Part shown: positions 43,853 through 52,184 of the stretch, piece by piece
How the letters are laid out: every line of letters starts with the position of its first letter
Numbering within the stretch: position 1 is the first letter of the stretch
From: JAKFEE01 sp036675815
Lineage (GTDB): Bacteria; Pseudomonadota; Alphaproteobacteria; Rhodospirillales; Magnetospirillaceae
Assembly: GCA_036675815.1 (NCBI GenBank)
Contig: JAKFEE010000021.1
Coordinates: forward strand, 124,001 to 188,000
Direction of reading: 5' to 3'
DNA length: 64,000 nt
Made by a program: the position numbers and the translations under genes
Notes under the pieces: model-generated
Databases searched by the model: none
Told to the model about the DNA's origin: nothing
The model's input: the letters and a program-made list of their open reading frames with translations, nothing else

Positions 43853-46554
43853 CGGCATCACGGGAACGGCCCGGCGACGGGTGGCACGCGCTGGCCGCCG
43901 CGGAGGTGCTGGCGCGATTGGAGAGCGGCGCCGCGGGCTTGGACACCGAGGAAGCCGCGCGACGGTTGGCCGCGCACGGCCCCAATCGCCTGCCGCCGGC
44001 CAAGCGGCGCGGCCCCATCGCCCGCTTCGTCGCCCAGTTCGACAACGTGCTGATCTACGTCCTGCTGGCGGCAGGCGCGGTGACGCTGGTGCAGGGCCAT
44101 TTGGTCGATGCGTCGGTGATCTTCGGCGTCATCGTCATCAATGCCATCATCGGCTTCATCCAGGAGGGCAAGGCCGAGCGCGCGCTGGAAGCGATCGCCG
44201 CCATGCTGAGCATGTCGGCGGTGCGCTTGAGCCGGGGGCGCAAGACGGTCGTGGCCACCACCGAATTGGTGCCCGGCGACGTCGTCCTGCTGCAAGCCGG
44301 CGACAAGGTCCCCGCCGACCTGCGCCTGATCGAGGCGCGCAGCCTGCGCATCCAGGAGGCCAGCCTCACCGGCGAATCGGTGCCGGTCGACAAGCTGACC
44401 CAGGCGATGTCGTCGGACACGCCGCTGGCCGAGCGGCAATGCATGGCATTTTCCGGGACCCTGGTCGCCGCCGGCCATGGCTGCGGCGTCGTCGTCGCGA
44501 CCGGCCGTGATACCGAAATCGGCCGCATCTCGGACATGCTGGCCGAAGTGACGACGCTGACGACGCCGCTGCTCCGGCAGATGGCGCATTTCTCGCGCTG
44601 GCTCTCGTTCGCCTGCCTCGCGTTGGCGGTCGGCGCCTTCGCCTTTGGCGTGCTCGTCCGCAGTTTCACCGTCGACGAGATGTTTCTCGCCGCGGTCGGC
44701 ATCGCCGTCGCCGCCATTCCGGAAGGCTTGCCGGCGGTGATGACCATTACCCTGGCCATCGGCGTGCAACGCATGGCGCGCAGGAACGCCATCATCCGCC
44801 GCCTGCCGGCGGTCGAGACCCTGGGGGCGGTGACGGTGATCTGTTCGGACAAGACCGGGACGCTCACCCGTGACGAGATGACGGTGCGCACGGTCGGCGT
44901 CGGGGGACGCGTGCTCGAGGTCACTGGTACCGGCTATGCCCCCCGCGGCGAGTTCCTCGACGACGGCGGCCCGGTGCCCCCCGCCGAGATACCGGCGCTG
45001 GTCGAACTGGCCCGCGCCGCCCTGTTGTGCGGCGATGCCGACTTGCAACGCGAAGGAGAGCATTGGCTGGTGGCTGGCGATCCCAGCGAAGGCGCCCTGG
45101 TCGCCATGGCCGGCAAGGCCGGTATCGCCGCCGACAAAGCCCGCCGCGACCATCCCCGTCTCGACGTCATTCCCTTCGAATCCGAGCGGCGCTTCATGGC
45201 GACGCTGCATCGCCGGCCCGACGGCGGCGGGGGGATCCTTCTGGTCAAGGGCGCGCCCGAGAGGCTGCTGCCGATGTGCGGCGGCCAGCGCGATGCGGAC
45301 GGCGGCGTGGCCGCTCTCGACTCATCCTACTGGCATGGGTTCATCGATGCGGTCGCCCGCCATGGCGAACGCCTGCTGGCCGTGGCGATGAAACCCACCG
45401 ATGCCGATCACCTCGACGAGCATATGGTGGAGCACGACCTGATCCTCCTCGGCATGGTCGGGCTCATCGATCCGCCGCGGGACGAGGCGATGCAGTCGTA
45501 TCGGCAGGTGCGCGACGCCGGCATCGACGTGAAGATGATCACCGGCGACCACGCCGTCACCGCCGCGGCCATCGGCATGAAGCTAGGCATGGACTCGCCC
45601 GAGGTGTTGACCGGCAACGACGTCGACCGGCTGTCCGAGTCCGAACTGCGCGACGCCGCCTGTGCCACCACGATCTTCGCCCGCACCGCGCCCGAGCACA
45701 AGCTGCGCCTGGTCGAGGCCCTGCAGGCGTGTGGCCATGTCGTCGCCATGACCGGCGATGGCGTGAACGACGCGCCGGCGCTGAAACGGGCCGACATCGG
45801 CGTGGCCATGGGTCGCAAGGGCACCGAGGTCGCCAAGGAGGCGGCCGGCATGGTGCTGGTCGACGACAACTTCGCCTCGATCGCCCACGCCGTCGAAGAG
45901 GGCCGGATCGTCTATGACAACCTGAAGAAGGCCATCGTCTTCATCTTGCCTACCAACGGCGGCGAAGCGCTGGTCCTGGTAACCGCTATCCTGCTCGATC
46001 TGGCGCTGCCGATCACGCCCAAGCAGATCCTATGGGTCAATATGATCACCGCGGTCACCCTGGCGTTGGCCCTGGCCTTCGAGCCGGCCGAACCGGGCCT
46101 GATGCGGCGCCCCCCGCGCCCGCCCGACGCGCCGTTGCTGTCGCCCTTCCTGGTCTGGCGCATCGCCTTCGTCTCGCTGCTGCTGGTGGTCGCCAGCCTG
46201 GGGCTGTTCCTGTGGGAGATCGATCAGGGCGCCGACCTCGCCACGGCGCGCACCGCCGCGGTCAATGCCCTGGTGATGGGGATGATCGGCTATCTGTGGA
46301 ACGCGCGCCTGCTTCATGCCTCGGCACTGACGCGGCGTGGCTTGCTCGGCAGCAAACCGGTGCTGATCTCGGTGGCGCTAGTCATCCTGTTCCAGCTGCT
46401 GTTCACCTATGCGCCGCCGCTGCAGGCTCTGTTCGATACCGCCGGCCTCGGCCTCGATGCCTGGATCCGCATCGCCGGACTCGGCTTGTTCGTCTTCGTC
46501 GCCGTCGAAATCGAGAAGGCGCTGCTATGGCTGCTCGGGAGCAAGCGCGGCTGA
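43849..46554 (+). CDS. P-type cation-transporting ATPase, P2A (Ca2+-type)
   Basis: This 901-residue pump has the N-terminal cation-ATPase domain, actuator motif SLTGESVPVDK (TGES, about residue 180), membrane helix 4 motif AAIPEGLPAVMTI, phosphorylation site DKTGTLT (about residue 335), KGAPERLL in the nucleotide domain and GDGVNDAPALKRADIGVAMG near 640. Helices 5-10 follow. PEGLP and the overall length point to the PMR1/SERCA-like branch, so Ca2+ or Mn2+ is likely. It is coupled to pncB by ATGA. Bacterial pumps of this type often sit in stress-protein clusters, as here. Confidence 0.9.
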   Translation: MTASRERPGDGWHALAAAEVLARLESGAAGLDTEEAARRLAAHGPNRLPPAKRRGPIARFVAQFDNVLIYVLLAAGAVTLVQGHLVDASVIFGVIVINAIIGFIQEGKAERALEAIAAMLSMSAVRLSRGRKTVVATTELVPGDVVLLQAGDKVPADLRLIEARSLRIQEASLTGESVPVDKLTQAMSSDTPLAERQCMAFSGTLVAAGHGCGVVVATGRDTEIGRISDMLAEVTTLTTPLLRQMAHFSRWLSFACLALAVGAFAFGVLVRSFTVDEMFLAAVGIAVAAIPEGLPAVMTITLAIGVQRMARRNAIIRRLPAVETLGAVTVICSDKTGTLTRDEMTVRTVGVGGRVLEVTGTGYAPRGEFLDDGGPVPPAEIPALVELARAALLCGDADLQREGEHWLVAGDPSEGALVAMAGKAGIAADKARRDHPRLDVIPFESERRFMATLHRRPDGGGGILLVKGAPERLLPMCGGQRDADGGVAALDSSYWHGFIDAVARHGERLLAVAMKPTDADHLDEHMVEHDLILLGMVGLIDPPRDEAMQSYRQVRDAGIDVKMITGDHAVTAAAIGMKLGMDSPEVLTGNDVDRLSESELRDAACATTIFARTAPEHKLRLVEALQACGHVVAMTGDGVNDAPALKRADIGVAMGRKGTEVAKEAAGMVLVDDNFASIAHAVEEGRIVYDNLKKAIVFILPTNGGEALVLVTAILLDLALPITPKQILWVNMITAVTLALALAFEPAEPGLMRRPPRPPDAPLLSPFLVWRIAFVSLLLVVASLGLFLWEIDQGADLATARTAAVNALVMGMIGYLWNARLLHASALTRRGLLGSKPVLISVALVILFQLLFTYAPPLQALFDTAGLGLDAWIRIAGLGLFVFVAVEIEKALLWLLGSKRG

Positions 46555-46573
46555 TGCCATACAACTTCCACGA

Positions 46574-47035
46574 TTACAGGCGCGCCGGACGGGGAGCCGG
46601 AGGTGACAACACGGTCTCTTCGCTCATCCAGATGGCGCGAATTTCCGGCGCCAACGCGCCGATGACCCGCCCCACTTCGCCCATGCTCATGTTCTTGGTC
46701 ATCAACGCCACCACCGCACGGGCGGCCACCGCCGGCTCGATATGGGGGTCGCCGATTTCCTTGGCCACCTGACCGAGGAAATCGCCCTCGAGGCGTCGCC
46801 GGCCGCCCGGCCGCCAACTTTCGAAAAAGACGCCGCGGATCATGGTCGGCAACTGCGCTGCCAGTCGCGCCGCGGCGGGCGCCGTCATCTGATCGCGCAG
46901 GGCGTGAAGGGTGGCGCGCAACGCCCGATAGGCAAGATGCTGATCGTCGGTTCCCAGGCGCTGCATCAACTCGATCAGCCAGCTATTGGAGAGATGAACC
47001 GTCTCGTCAAAGACGTGCATATGCGATGGGTGCAT
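46574..47035 (-). CDS. DUF2267-domain protein
   Basis: This 153-residue protein shows the DUF2267 pattern: VHLSNSWLIELMQRLGTDDQHLAYRALRATLHALRD, then QLPTMIRGVFFESWRP and a second, weaker repeat half with PAVAARAVVALMTKNMSMGEV. The family has no assigned biochemistry but recurs with P-type ATPases, phosphoribosyltransferases and universal stress proteins. GAGG lies 7 nt before the ATG. An FNR-like 14-mer operator lies at 47099-47112, 64 nt upstream of the start. Confidence 0.85.
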   Translation of the reverse strand: MHPSHMHVFDETVHLSNSWLIELMQRLGTDDQHLAYRALRATLHALRDQMTAPAAARLAAQLPTMIRGVFFESWRPGGRRRLEGDFLGQVAKEIGDPHIEPAVAARAVVALMTKNMSMGEVGRVIGALAPEIRAIWMSEETVLSPPAPRPARL

Positions 47036-47098
47036 AGCTTAGCCTCGTTCATGGTGCCAGTCTTGGCCCTTCCTACGGCCAAACGGTGGGCTGGCGCT

Positions 47099-47112
47099 CT
47101 AATCTGGATCAA
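47099..47112 (-). promoter_or_regulatory. Predicted FNR/CRP-type operator, site 1
   Basis: Read on the minus strand the site is TTGATCCAGATTAG, 12 of 14 bases of the FNR-like palindrome TTGATCCAGATCAA. It lies 64 nt upstream of the DUF2267 start, the placement expected for class II or class I activation. Confidence 0.65.
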
Positions 47113-47165
47113 AGCCAGCGACGCCGCCCGGCTGCGGCCGATGATCGGCGGCGAGGGCTGGCCGC

Positions 47166-50000
47166 TCAGAGTGGCGCCCGCTCATGCGCCAGATCGGGCT
47201 CGCCGCAGTGGTCGAGAATCCAGGCGCGCGCCTCGTCGCGCAGGCGGCAGGCCTGCTGCCAGGCCTTATCCGGAGACGGCGCCTTCCCACCCATTGCCGG
47301 GCCGATCGCCACCGCAATCGCCCCCGGCCGCGGCCACCATGAGCCGGAACGCAGCATCGAGCGCGTGCCGCGAATCGCCACCGGCACCACCGGCAGCCAG
47401 AGCGACGTCGCCAGTTCGAAGGCCCCCATGTGGAACGGCAGCAGCCCCGGCATGCGGGTGAAGGTGCCTTCGGCGAAGAACACCAGCGACCGCCCCTGCA
47501 TGGCGAAAGCCGGCAAGGCTCGTGCGTCGGCAACGCTACGCTGGTGGGCGAGGCGTTCGACGAAGGCGGTGCCCAGGCGGCGCAGCGGCAGGCGCGTCCA
47601 CCAGGCGCGGCCGAGCTCGGCCTTGGCGACAAAGCTGAGCCGCCCGGGCAGGGTTGCCGCCAGCACGAAGCTGTCGAGATAGCTGGCGTGGTTGGTGACG
47701 TAAATGACGGGCCCCGACGGCATGGTGCCCTCGGGCCCGCTCACCGTCAGCCGCGTGGCGGTAGCCCGCGCCAGCCCCCGCAGCATCGATCGCAGCAGCC
47801 GCCAGCGGCGCTCCTGCCGCGGCAGCAGCACCACCGCAGGCCAGGCGATGACGGCAAACACGGCCACCGCCGCCCAGGCGTAGCCGGCATAAACGACGCC
47901 GCGTGCGTCCGCCCACAGCCGATGTAGACCGGTACGCAGGCCGGCGAAACGCAGCGCGATGATCTGCCGCCACACGGGCTTGCGCGCGCGGCCAATGGCA
48001 CCCTCCTCGTATAGGCGGCGGCAGGCGGCGCGCCGGATCTTGCCGCTGGAGGTCTTGAGGATGGTGTTGGGCGGGGCCAAGACCACGCGATCCGGCGGCA
48101 TCCCGACCAGATCGATCACCGCGGCGGCGACCGCCGTCTCCAAATCGCGCCAACCCTCGGCGGGCTTGCGGGTCTCGGCCATTACCACCAGCCGCTCGGT
48201 GGCGTCGTGTGCATCGGTCACGCCGAACACGGCGACATTGCCCTTGCGGATGCCGGCAATGGCGCCCACCGCCTCCTCGATCTCCTCGGGATGGATGTTG
48301 CGGCCGGCGCGGATGACGATGTCCTTGACCCGGCCGGTGACGTAAAGCTCGCCGCCGGCCAAGTAGCCGAGGTCGCCGGTGCCGCACCAGTCGCCGCGAA
48401 ACAGCGCTGCCGTGGCTTCCGGGTTGCGGAAATAGCCGCTGGTCGACGACGGGCCGCGGAATTGGATACGCCCCTCGCGGCGCTCGGGCAACTCGCGGTC
48501 GCTGGCGTCGACGACGCGGATTTCGTGCCCAGGCAGCGGTACCCCGCAGGAGACGAAGCGCACGTCATCGCCACCATCGGCGCCACCATCGGTGGCGGCA
48601 ATGGCGTCGCCCGAGGAGACGAAGTGCTGCCGCTGCACGGCATCGATGCGCGGGCCGCGGCCCAGCGGGGTGAACGCCAGGCCGACCGACGACTCGGCCA
48701 GGCCATAGACCGGCATCATCGCCTCGCGGCGGAAGCCGCGCGGGGCGAAGCGCGCGATGAAGCGCTCCATGGTCTGCGGGCTGATGGCCTCGGCGCCGTT
48801 GTAGACGCCGCGCAGGGTCGAGAGATCGAGGCCGGCGACCTCGTCGTCGGCAATGCGGCGCAGGCACAGCTCGAAGGCGAAGTTCGGCGCCGCGGTCAAC
48901 GTGCCGCCGTGGCGGTGGATGGCCGCCAGCCATCGCACCGGCCGCGCGACGAAGGCCAGGGGCGACATCAGCACCAGGGGGATGCCGTGATAGAGGCTGC
49001 CCAGCCAGGCGCCGATCAGCCCCATGTCGTGGTACAGCGGCAGCCAGCTCACCACCACGTCCTGGGGCCGGACCCGCGCGGCCGCGCCGATGGCGCGGAC
49101 GTTGGCCAGCAGGTTGGCGTGGTTGAGGATGACCCCCTTGGGTGCGCCGGTGCTGCCCGAGGTGTATTGCAGCAGCGCGGTATCGGCGCCCGTCACCCGC
49201 GGCTGCACCGAGCCGCCATCGCCGTGCAGATCATCGAGCGACACCACGGCGCGCAAACTGCGGACCTGGCCGATGAGCAGGCGCGCCGCCGGCTGCAGCT
49301 CGGCGGCGGTGATCAGCAGCGGCGCCAGGCAGTTGGCCAGAATACCGGCCTGGCGGCGTAGGTGCTCCTCCAACTGGGTCGCCCGAAACGGTGGATAAAG
49401 CGGCACCGGCACGGCGCCGACCAACAGGATGCCGACGAAGCAGACGAAATACGCGCGGCCGGTCGGCAACATCAGGGCCACCGCCTCCCCCGGCCCGATC
49501 CCCTGCGACACCAAGCCGGCGGCAATACCCCGCGCCCCGGCCATCAGGCCCGCATGGGACAGCTCGTCCCCCGCTCCCTGATCGGCGTAGAAGCGGATAT
49601 GCGTCGCCTCGGGGCGGCGCCGTTCGTGCCAATCGAGCACGTCGAGCCAGGTTTCCGCCCGCAGCGGGACCTCGGCCGCGTGTGCGATCCCGGCGGCTGG
49701 CTGCGCGGGGGCCGGCGTGGGCTCGGCCAGGCGCGGCCGTGGCGCGGCCAGCACCGCCCGCAGCAGATCCCGCGGCGTCTCGGCCTCGGCCGCCGCGCGA
49801 TCCGGCAAGGCGACGCCAAAGAGGCGTTCCAGGCGCGCCAGCAGTTCGACCCGGCCGAGACTGTCGAAACCGAGATCGCGGTCAAGGCGGCTGTCGAGGT
49901 GTGCCGGGCCGCCGGTGCGGCCGGGATGGAGCTCGTCGGCGACCGCCGTCACCGCCGCCAGCAGCGTCGCCTCGGGCGCGGACTCGTCCACATCTCGCAT
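47166..50000 (-). CDS. Fused acyl-carrier domain, fatty-acyl adenylation domain and 1-acylglycerol-phosphate-type acyltransferase
   Basis: This 944-residue protein has three domains. Residues about 10-80 form a carrier domain with the phosphopantetheine Ser in DLGFDSLGRVEL. About 125-690 form an adenylation domain of the FAAL/acyl-ACP-synthetase type, with LLQYTSGSTGAPKGVIL, VYGLAESSVGLAFTP, WCGTGDLGYLAGGELYV and the lysine in TILKTSSGKIRR. After hydrophobic segments, about 755-944 form an LPLAT domain with the NHASYLD (HX4D) motif and FFAEGTF. It could activate a fatty acid, hold it on its own carrier, and transfer it to a lipid. A TTG at 50009 (TTGA overlap with the NifX-like stop, GGGGGATGC upstream) is an alternative start. 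Confidence 0.85.
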   Translation of the reverse strand: MRDVDESAPEATLLAAVTAVADELHPGRTGGPAHLDSRLDRDLGFDSLGRVELLARLERLFGVALPDRAAAEAETPRDLLRAVLAAPRPRLAEPTPAPAQPAAGIAHAAEVPLRAETWLDVLDWHERRRPEATHIRFYADQGAGDELSHAGLMAGARGIAAGLVSQGIGPGEAVALMLPTGRAYFVCFVGILLVGAVPVPLYPPFRATQLEEHLRRQAGILANCLAPLLITAAELQPAARLLIGQVRSLRAVVSLDDLHGDGGSVQPRVTGADTALLQYTSGSTGAPKGVILNHANLLANVRAIGAAARVRPQDVVVSWLPLYHDMGLIGAWLGSLYHGIPLVLMSPLAFVARPVRWLAAIHRHGGTLTAAPNFAFELCLRRIADDEVAGLDLSTLRGVYNGAEAISPQTMERFIARFAPRGFRREAMMPVYGLAESSVGLAFTPLGRGPRIDAVQRQHFVSSGDAIAATDGGADGGDDVRFVSCGVPLPGHEIRVVDASDRELPERREGRIQFRGPSSTSGYFRNPEATAALFRGDWCGTGDLGYLAGGELYVTGRVKDIVIRAGRNIHPEEIEEAVGAIAGIRKGNVAVFGVTDAHDATERLVVMAETRKPAEGWRDLETAVAAAVIDLVGMPPDRVVLAPPNTILKTSSGKIRRAACRRLYEEGAIGRARKPVWRQIIALRFAGLRTGLHRLWADARGVVYAGYAWAAVAVFAVIAWPAVVLLPRQERRWRLLRSMLRGLARATATRLTVSGPEGTMPSGPVIYVTNHASYLDSFVLAATLPGRLSFVAKAELGRAWWTRLPLRRLGTAFVERLAHQRSVADARALPAFAMQGRSLVFFAEGTFTRMPGLLPFHMGAFELATSLWLPVVPVAIRGTRSMLRSGSWWPRPGAIAVAIGPAMGGKAPSPDKAWQQACRLRDEARAWILDHCGEPDLAHERAPL

Positions 50001-50005
50001 GTCGT

Positions 50006-50332
50006 TCAAGCATCCCCCGCTGTTGGGGGCATCGGCGCCAGGGTCTCGGCCAGCGACAAGGCGGCGCAGGTGCACGGGCGGATGTGGATCACCATGCCCG
50101 CCCCTTCCAAGGCGCGGCGCGACGCGTCGTCGACCCAGCCACAGATCAGGGCACCAGCCCCCGAGGCCAAGAGCTGCGCCGTGAGCCCATTCGGCTCGGC
50201 CCGCCGGTTGGGCATCCAGGTGACGACGCCGCTGTCGACATCGAGCACCAGCAGCCATTTCGCCTTGGCATAAAAGGGCGAGAGCGCCGCGGCCTCGTCC
50301 ATTCGGTCCACCAGGAACGCGATCTTGCCCAT
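50006..50332 (-). CDS. NifX/NifB-like dinitrogenase cofactor-family domain protein
   Basis: This 108-residue protein has the RNase-H-like fold pattern of the Dinitrogenase iron-molybdenum cofactor family: KIAFLVDRMDEAAALSPFYAKAKWLLVLDVD, then LIASGAGALICGWV-like (LLASGAGALICGW). No other nif gene is present, so a role in nitrogenase cofactor traffic is unlikely; stand-alone members occur with redox and stress genes. It is translationally linked to the ACP-adenylation-acyltransferase gene (stop at 50006, TTG/ATG at 50009/50000). An operator lies 54 nt upstream (50386-50399). Confidence 0.75.
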   Translation of the reverse strand: MGKIAFLVDRMDEAAALSPFYAKAKWLLVLDVDSGVVTWMPNRRAEPNGLTAQLLASGAGALICGWVDDASRRALEGAGMVIHIRPCTCAALSLAETLAPMPPTAGDA

Positions 50333-50385
50333 CGCCGCGACTTTCGTTGACGCGCCATCATGCGCGCCGACGGCGCCGCCCGGTG

Positions 50386-50399
50386 CTAACCTCGATCAA
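50386..50399 (-). promoter_or_regulatory. Predicted FNR/CRP-type operator, site 2
   Basis: Read on the minus strand it is TTGATCGAGGTTAG, identical in all 14 bases to site 3 at 51768. It lies 54 nt before the NifX-like start. It also lies 152 nt before the divergent crp/fnr-type gene, so it could serve both sides. Confidence 0.65.
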
Positions 50400-50550
50400 A
50401 GGGGATCGGGGGATTCACCCCGAAACGTACATTGGCCCGCGGGCCGATCACCCCAATGGAGCGACGGCCCGCAATTCGGTCGCTACCCACAACGTAGTTT
50501 AGCGGTCACGTCATGAATCCCGATAATGGAGCGAGTTCCGGGGAGGGATC

Positions 50551-51360
50551 ATGAGCGCGCAGATCAAGCCGATCTTCCGAGCATTGGCCTGTCAGTCCTG
50601 CCCGATCCGCGAGCATACCCTGTGCAGCGCCACCGATGCCGGCACCATGGAGCGGCTTCGCTCGGGCACCCGTGTCGTCACGCCCGGTGTCGATCTGTTT
50701 CCCCAGGGGGCCGACTGCACGAACATCTACATCATGTTGAGCGGCTGGGCCTGCCTCTACGAGCTGCTCGAGGACGGCCGCCGGCAGATCTTGCAGTTCC
50801 TTCTTCCCGGCGACGTATTGGGCTTCGGCCGCGATCGCGGCGTGGCCACCTTCGGCGCCCAGGCGATCACCACGGTCGCCGCTTGCGTGGTGCCGCGCGA
50901 CCGATTCATGGAGGCGGCGCTGAAACGGCCGCAGTTGGCGCTGGAGCTTTCGGCATTGACCGCGGCGCAGGAGGCCATGGCGTACGAACATCTGACCTCC
51001 GTCGGCCGGCGGACGGCGCGCGAGCGTGTGGCGTACCTGTTGCTCGAGCTGTTCTGCCGGGCGCGCAGCCGCATCCCTTCCGACAGCCTGGATCAAATCA
51101 CTTTGCCGCTGACCCAATCGCACATCGCCGACGCCTCGGGGCTGACGCCGGTCCATACCAACCGCATGTTGCGCAACCTGCGCGAGGCCGGCATCATCGA
51201 ACTCAATCAGCGCACCCTGCGCGTCCGCAATCCCGACCTCTTGGCCGCCGCCGCCGGTTTCGAGCGCGAAGTCGCCCTGCCCTACCTGCCACGCCGCCGC
51301 TGGACACTGGGCAATGCCGGCACCGGCGGCGCCGATCGCAACGGAATGGTCACCGCTTGA
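50551..51360 (+). CDS. Crp/Fnr-family transcription regulator with FNR-like cysteines
   Basis: This 269-residue protein has a cyclic-nucleotide-type beta-barrel (about 35-140: FPQGADCTNIYIMLSGWACL, FLLPGDVLGFG) and a winged-helix domain (about 165-240: LTQSHIADASGLTPVHTNRML). Cysteines at 14, 17, 25 and 112 match the pattern of FNR [4Fe-4S] ligands, so oxygen sensing is plausible. The recognition helix reads PVHTNR where E. coli FNR has VETISR, so its DNA site may differ from TTGAT-N4-ATCAA. CGGGGAGG precedes the ATG. The next gene starts 11 nt after its stop. It is the obvious candidate to bind sites 1-5. Confidence 0.88.
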   Translation: MSAQIKPIFRALACQSCPIREHTLCSATDAGTMERLRSGTRVVTPGVDLFPQGADCTNIYIMLSGWACLYELLEDGRRQILQFLLPGDVLGFGRDRGVATFGAQAITTVAACVVPRDRFMEAALKRPQLALELSALTAAQEAMAYEHLTSVGRRTARERVAYLLLELFCRARSRIPSDSLDQITLPLTQSHIADASGLTPVHTNRMLRNLREAGIIELNQRTLRVRNPDLLAAAAGFEREVALPYLPRRRWTLGNAGTGGADRNGMVTA

Positions 51361-51371
51361 AGGGGTTCACC

Positions 51372-51638
51372 ATGCACATGAACGAAATCGATCCGGCACC
51401 GACGCCCTTCATGGAGGGCTGTCGTTACCTGCTGGAACTCCAATTGGCCGGGGTGCAGGCCTGGAGCGATTGGATGGAAATGATGGTCCACACCCAGGAG
51501 CACCTGCTGGCTGAGCAGGCCGCGTTCCTGGCCGAACACCATCCGCATCGGCGTTGGCACAAAATCATGCCATCAGGCCCGGACCTGAAGGACCATTACG
51601 GCCACCGCGCCCAGGACGTCGACGTCGAACGCATCTGA
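51372..51638 (+). CDS. Small uncharacterised protein cotranscribed with the FNR-like regulator, 88 residues
   Basis: An ATG at 51372 preceded by AAGGGG codes MHMNEIDPAPTPFMEGCRYL, a Trp/Met-rich helix LAGVQAWSDWMEMMVHTQEH and a His/basic tail ending DVDVERI. There is no signal or membrane segment. The helix loosely recalls phasin-like helices but is too short to assign. Its 11-nt distance from the regulator gene indicates coupled expression. Confidence 0.6.
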   Translation: MHMNEIDPAPTPFMEGCRYLLELQLAGVQAWSDWMEMMVHTQEHLLAEQAAFLAEHHPHRRWHKIMPSGPDLKDHYGHRAQDVDVERI

Positions 51639-51767
51639 TCGAGCACGTCCCCGCCCGATGAACAGGCCGCCGCGGCTCCGTCCCTGCGGGGCGTCGGCGT
51701 GTGGGTCGGATGCGTCTCCCCCAGACCCGAAATCAATCGCAACCGAAACGCACACGCCCACCGTCGG

Positions 51768-51781
51768 TTGATCGAGGTTAG
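51768..51781 (+). promoter_or_regulatory. Predicted FNR/CRP-type operator, site 3
   Basis: The site is TTGATCGAGGTTAG on the plus strand, 52 nt upstream of the cytochrome c start. It is identical to site 2 and oriented toward its gene in the same way. Confidence 0.65.
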
Positions 51782-51833
51782 GGAGCGCCACGCCGGGTAC
51801 CCTAACATCGGCTTGGAGACGGAGAGATCAACC

Positions 51834-52166
51834 ATGGCTCTGCATCGGATCGGGTGGATCGTGTTCGCCATTGCCGCCGGCGGATACTGCAGCTTGGCCA
51901 ACGCGCAGGACTTCCCAGGGGATCCGGTGGCCGGGGCCGTTTACGCGCAAAGTGCCTGCGCCGAGTGCCACGCCATCGGCGCCGGCGAGCCTTCCGGCTT
52001 GGTGGCCCCCAGCTTTGCCGAGGTGGCCAATCGGACGAGCACCACCGGCATGTCGTTGCTGGCCTGGCTGACCAGCGTGCCGCATCCGTCGATGCCTGAC
52101 CTGATCATCCCCCCGGAACAAGCCAGGGACGTGGTCGCCTACATCCTCACCCTGCGCAAGCGCTGA
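51834..52166 (+). CDS. Small periplasmic class I cytochrome c
   Basis: This 110-residue protein has a signal peptide ending near ANA-QDF. The haem-binding CAECH is at residues 42-46, and a Met in the HPSMPDLIIP segment is the likely sixth ligand. It ends in the usual VAYILTLRKR helix. It would shuttle electrons in the periplasm; the partner oxidase or donor is not in the window. CGGAGAG lies upstream, and operator site 3 precedes it. Confidence 0.88.
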   Translation: MALHRIGWIVFAIAAGGYCSLANAQDFPGDPVAGAVYAQSACAECHAIGAGEPSGLVAPSFAEVANRTSTTGMSLLAWLTSVPHPSMPDLIIPPEQARDVVAYILTLRKR

Positions 52167-52184
52167 GCCGGTCGCATCCCTGGA

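Noticed and set aside
50006..50332. Nitrogen-fixation gene
   Set aside because: The protein has the NifX-like fold, but no other nif gene occurs in 64 kb and stand-alone members are common.
50348..50362. A further FNR box, TTGACGCGCCATCA
   Set aside because: The half-sites are five rather than four bases apart and lack the TTGATC core shared by the five reported sites.
51372..51638. Calling the 88-residue protein a phasin
   Set aside because: Only one short amphipathic helix is similar, and no polyhydroxyalkanoate genes are nearby.
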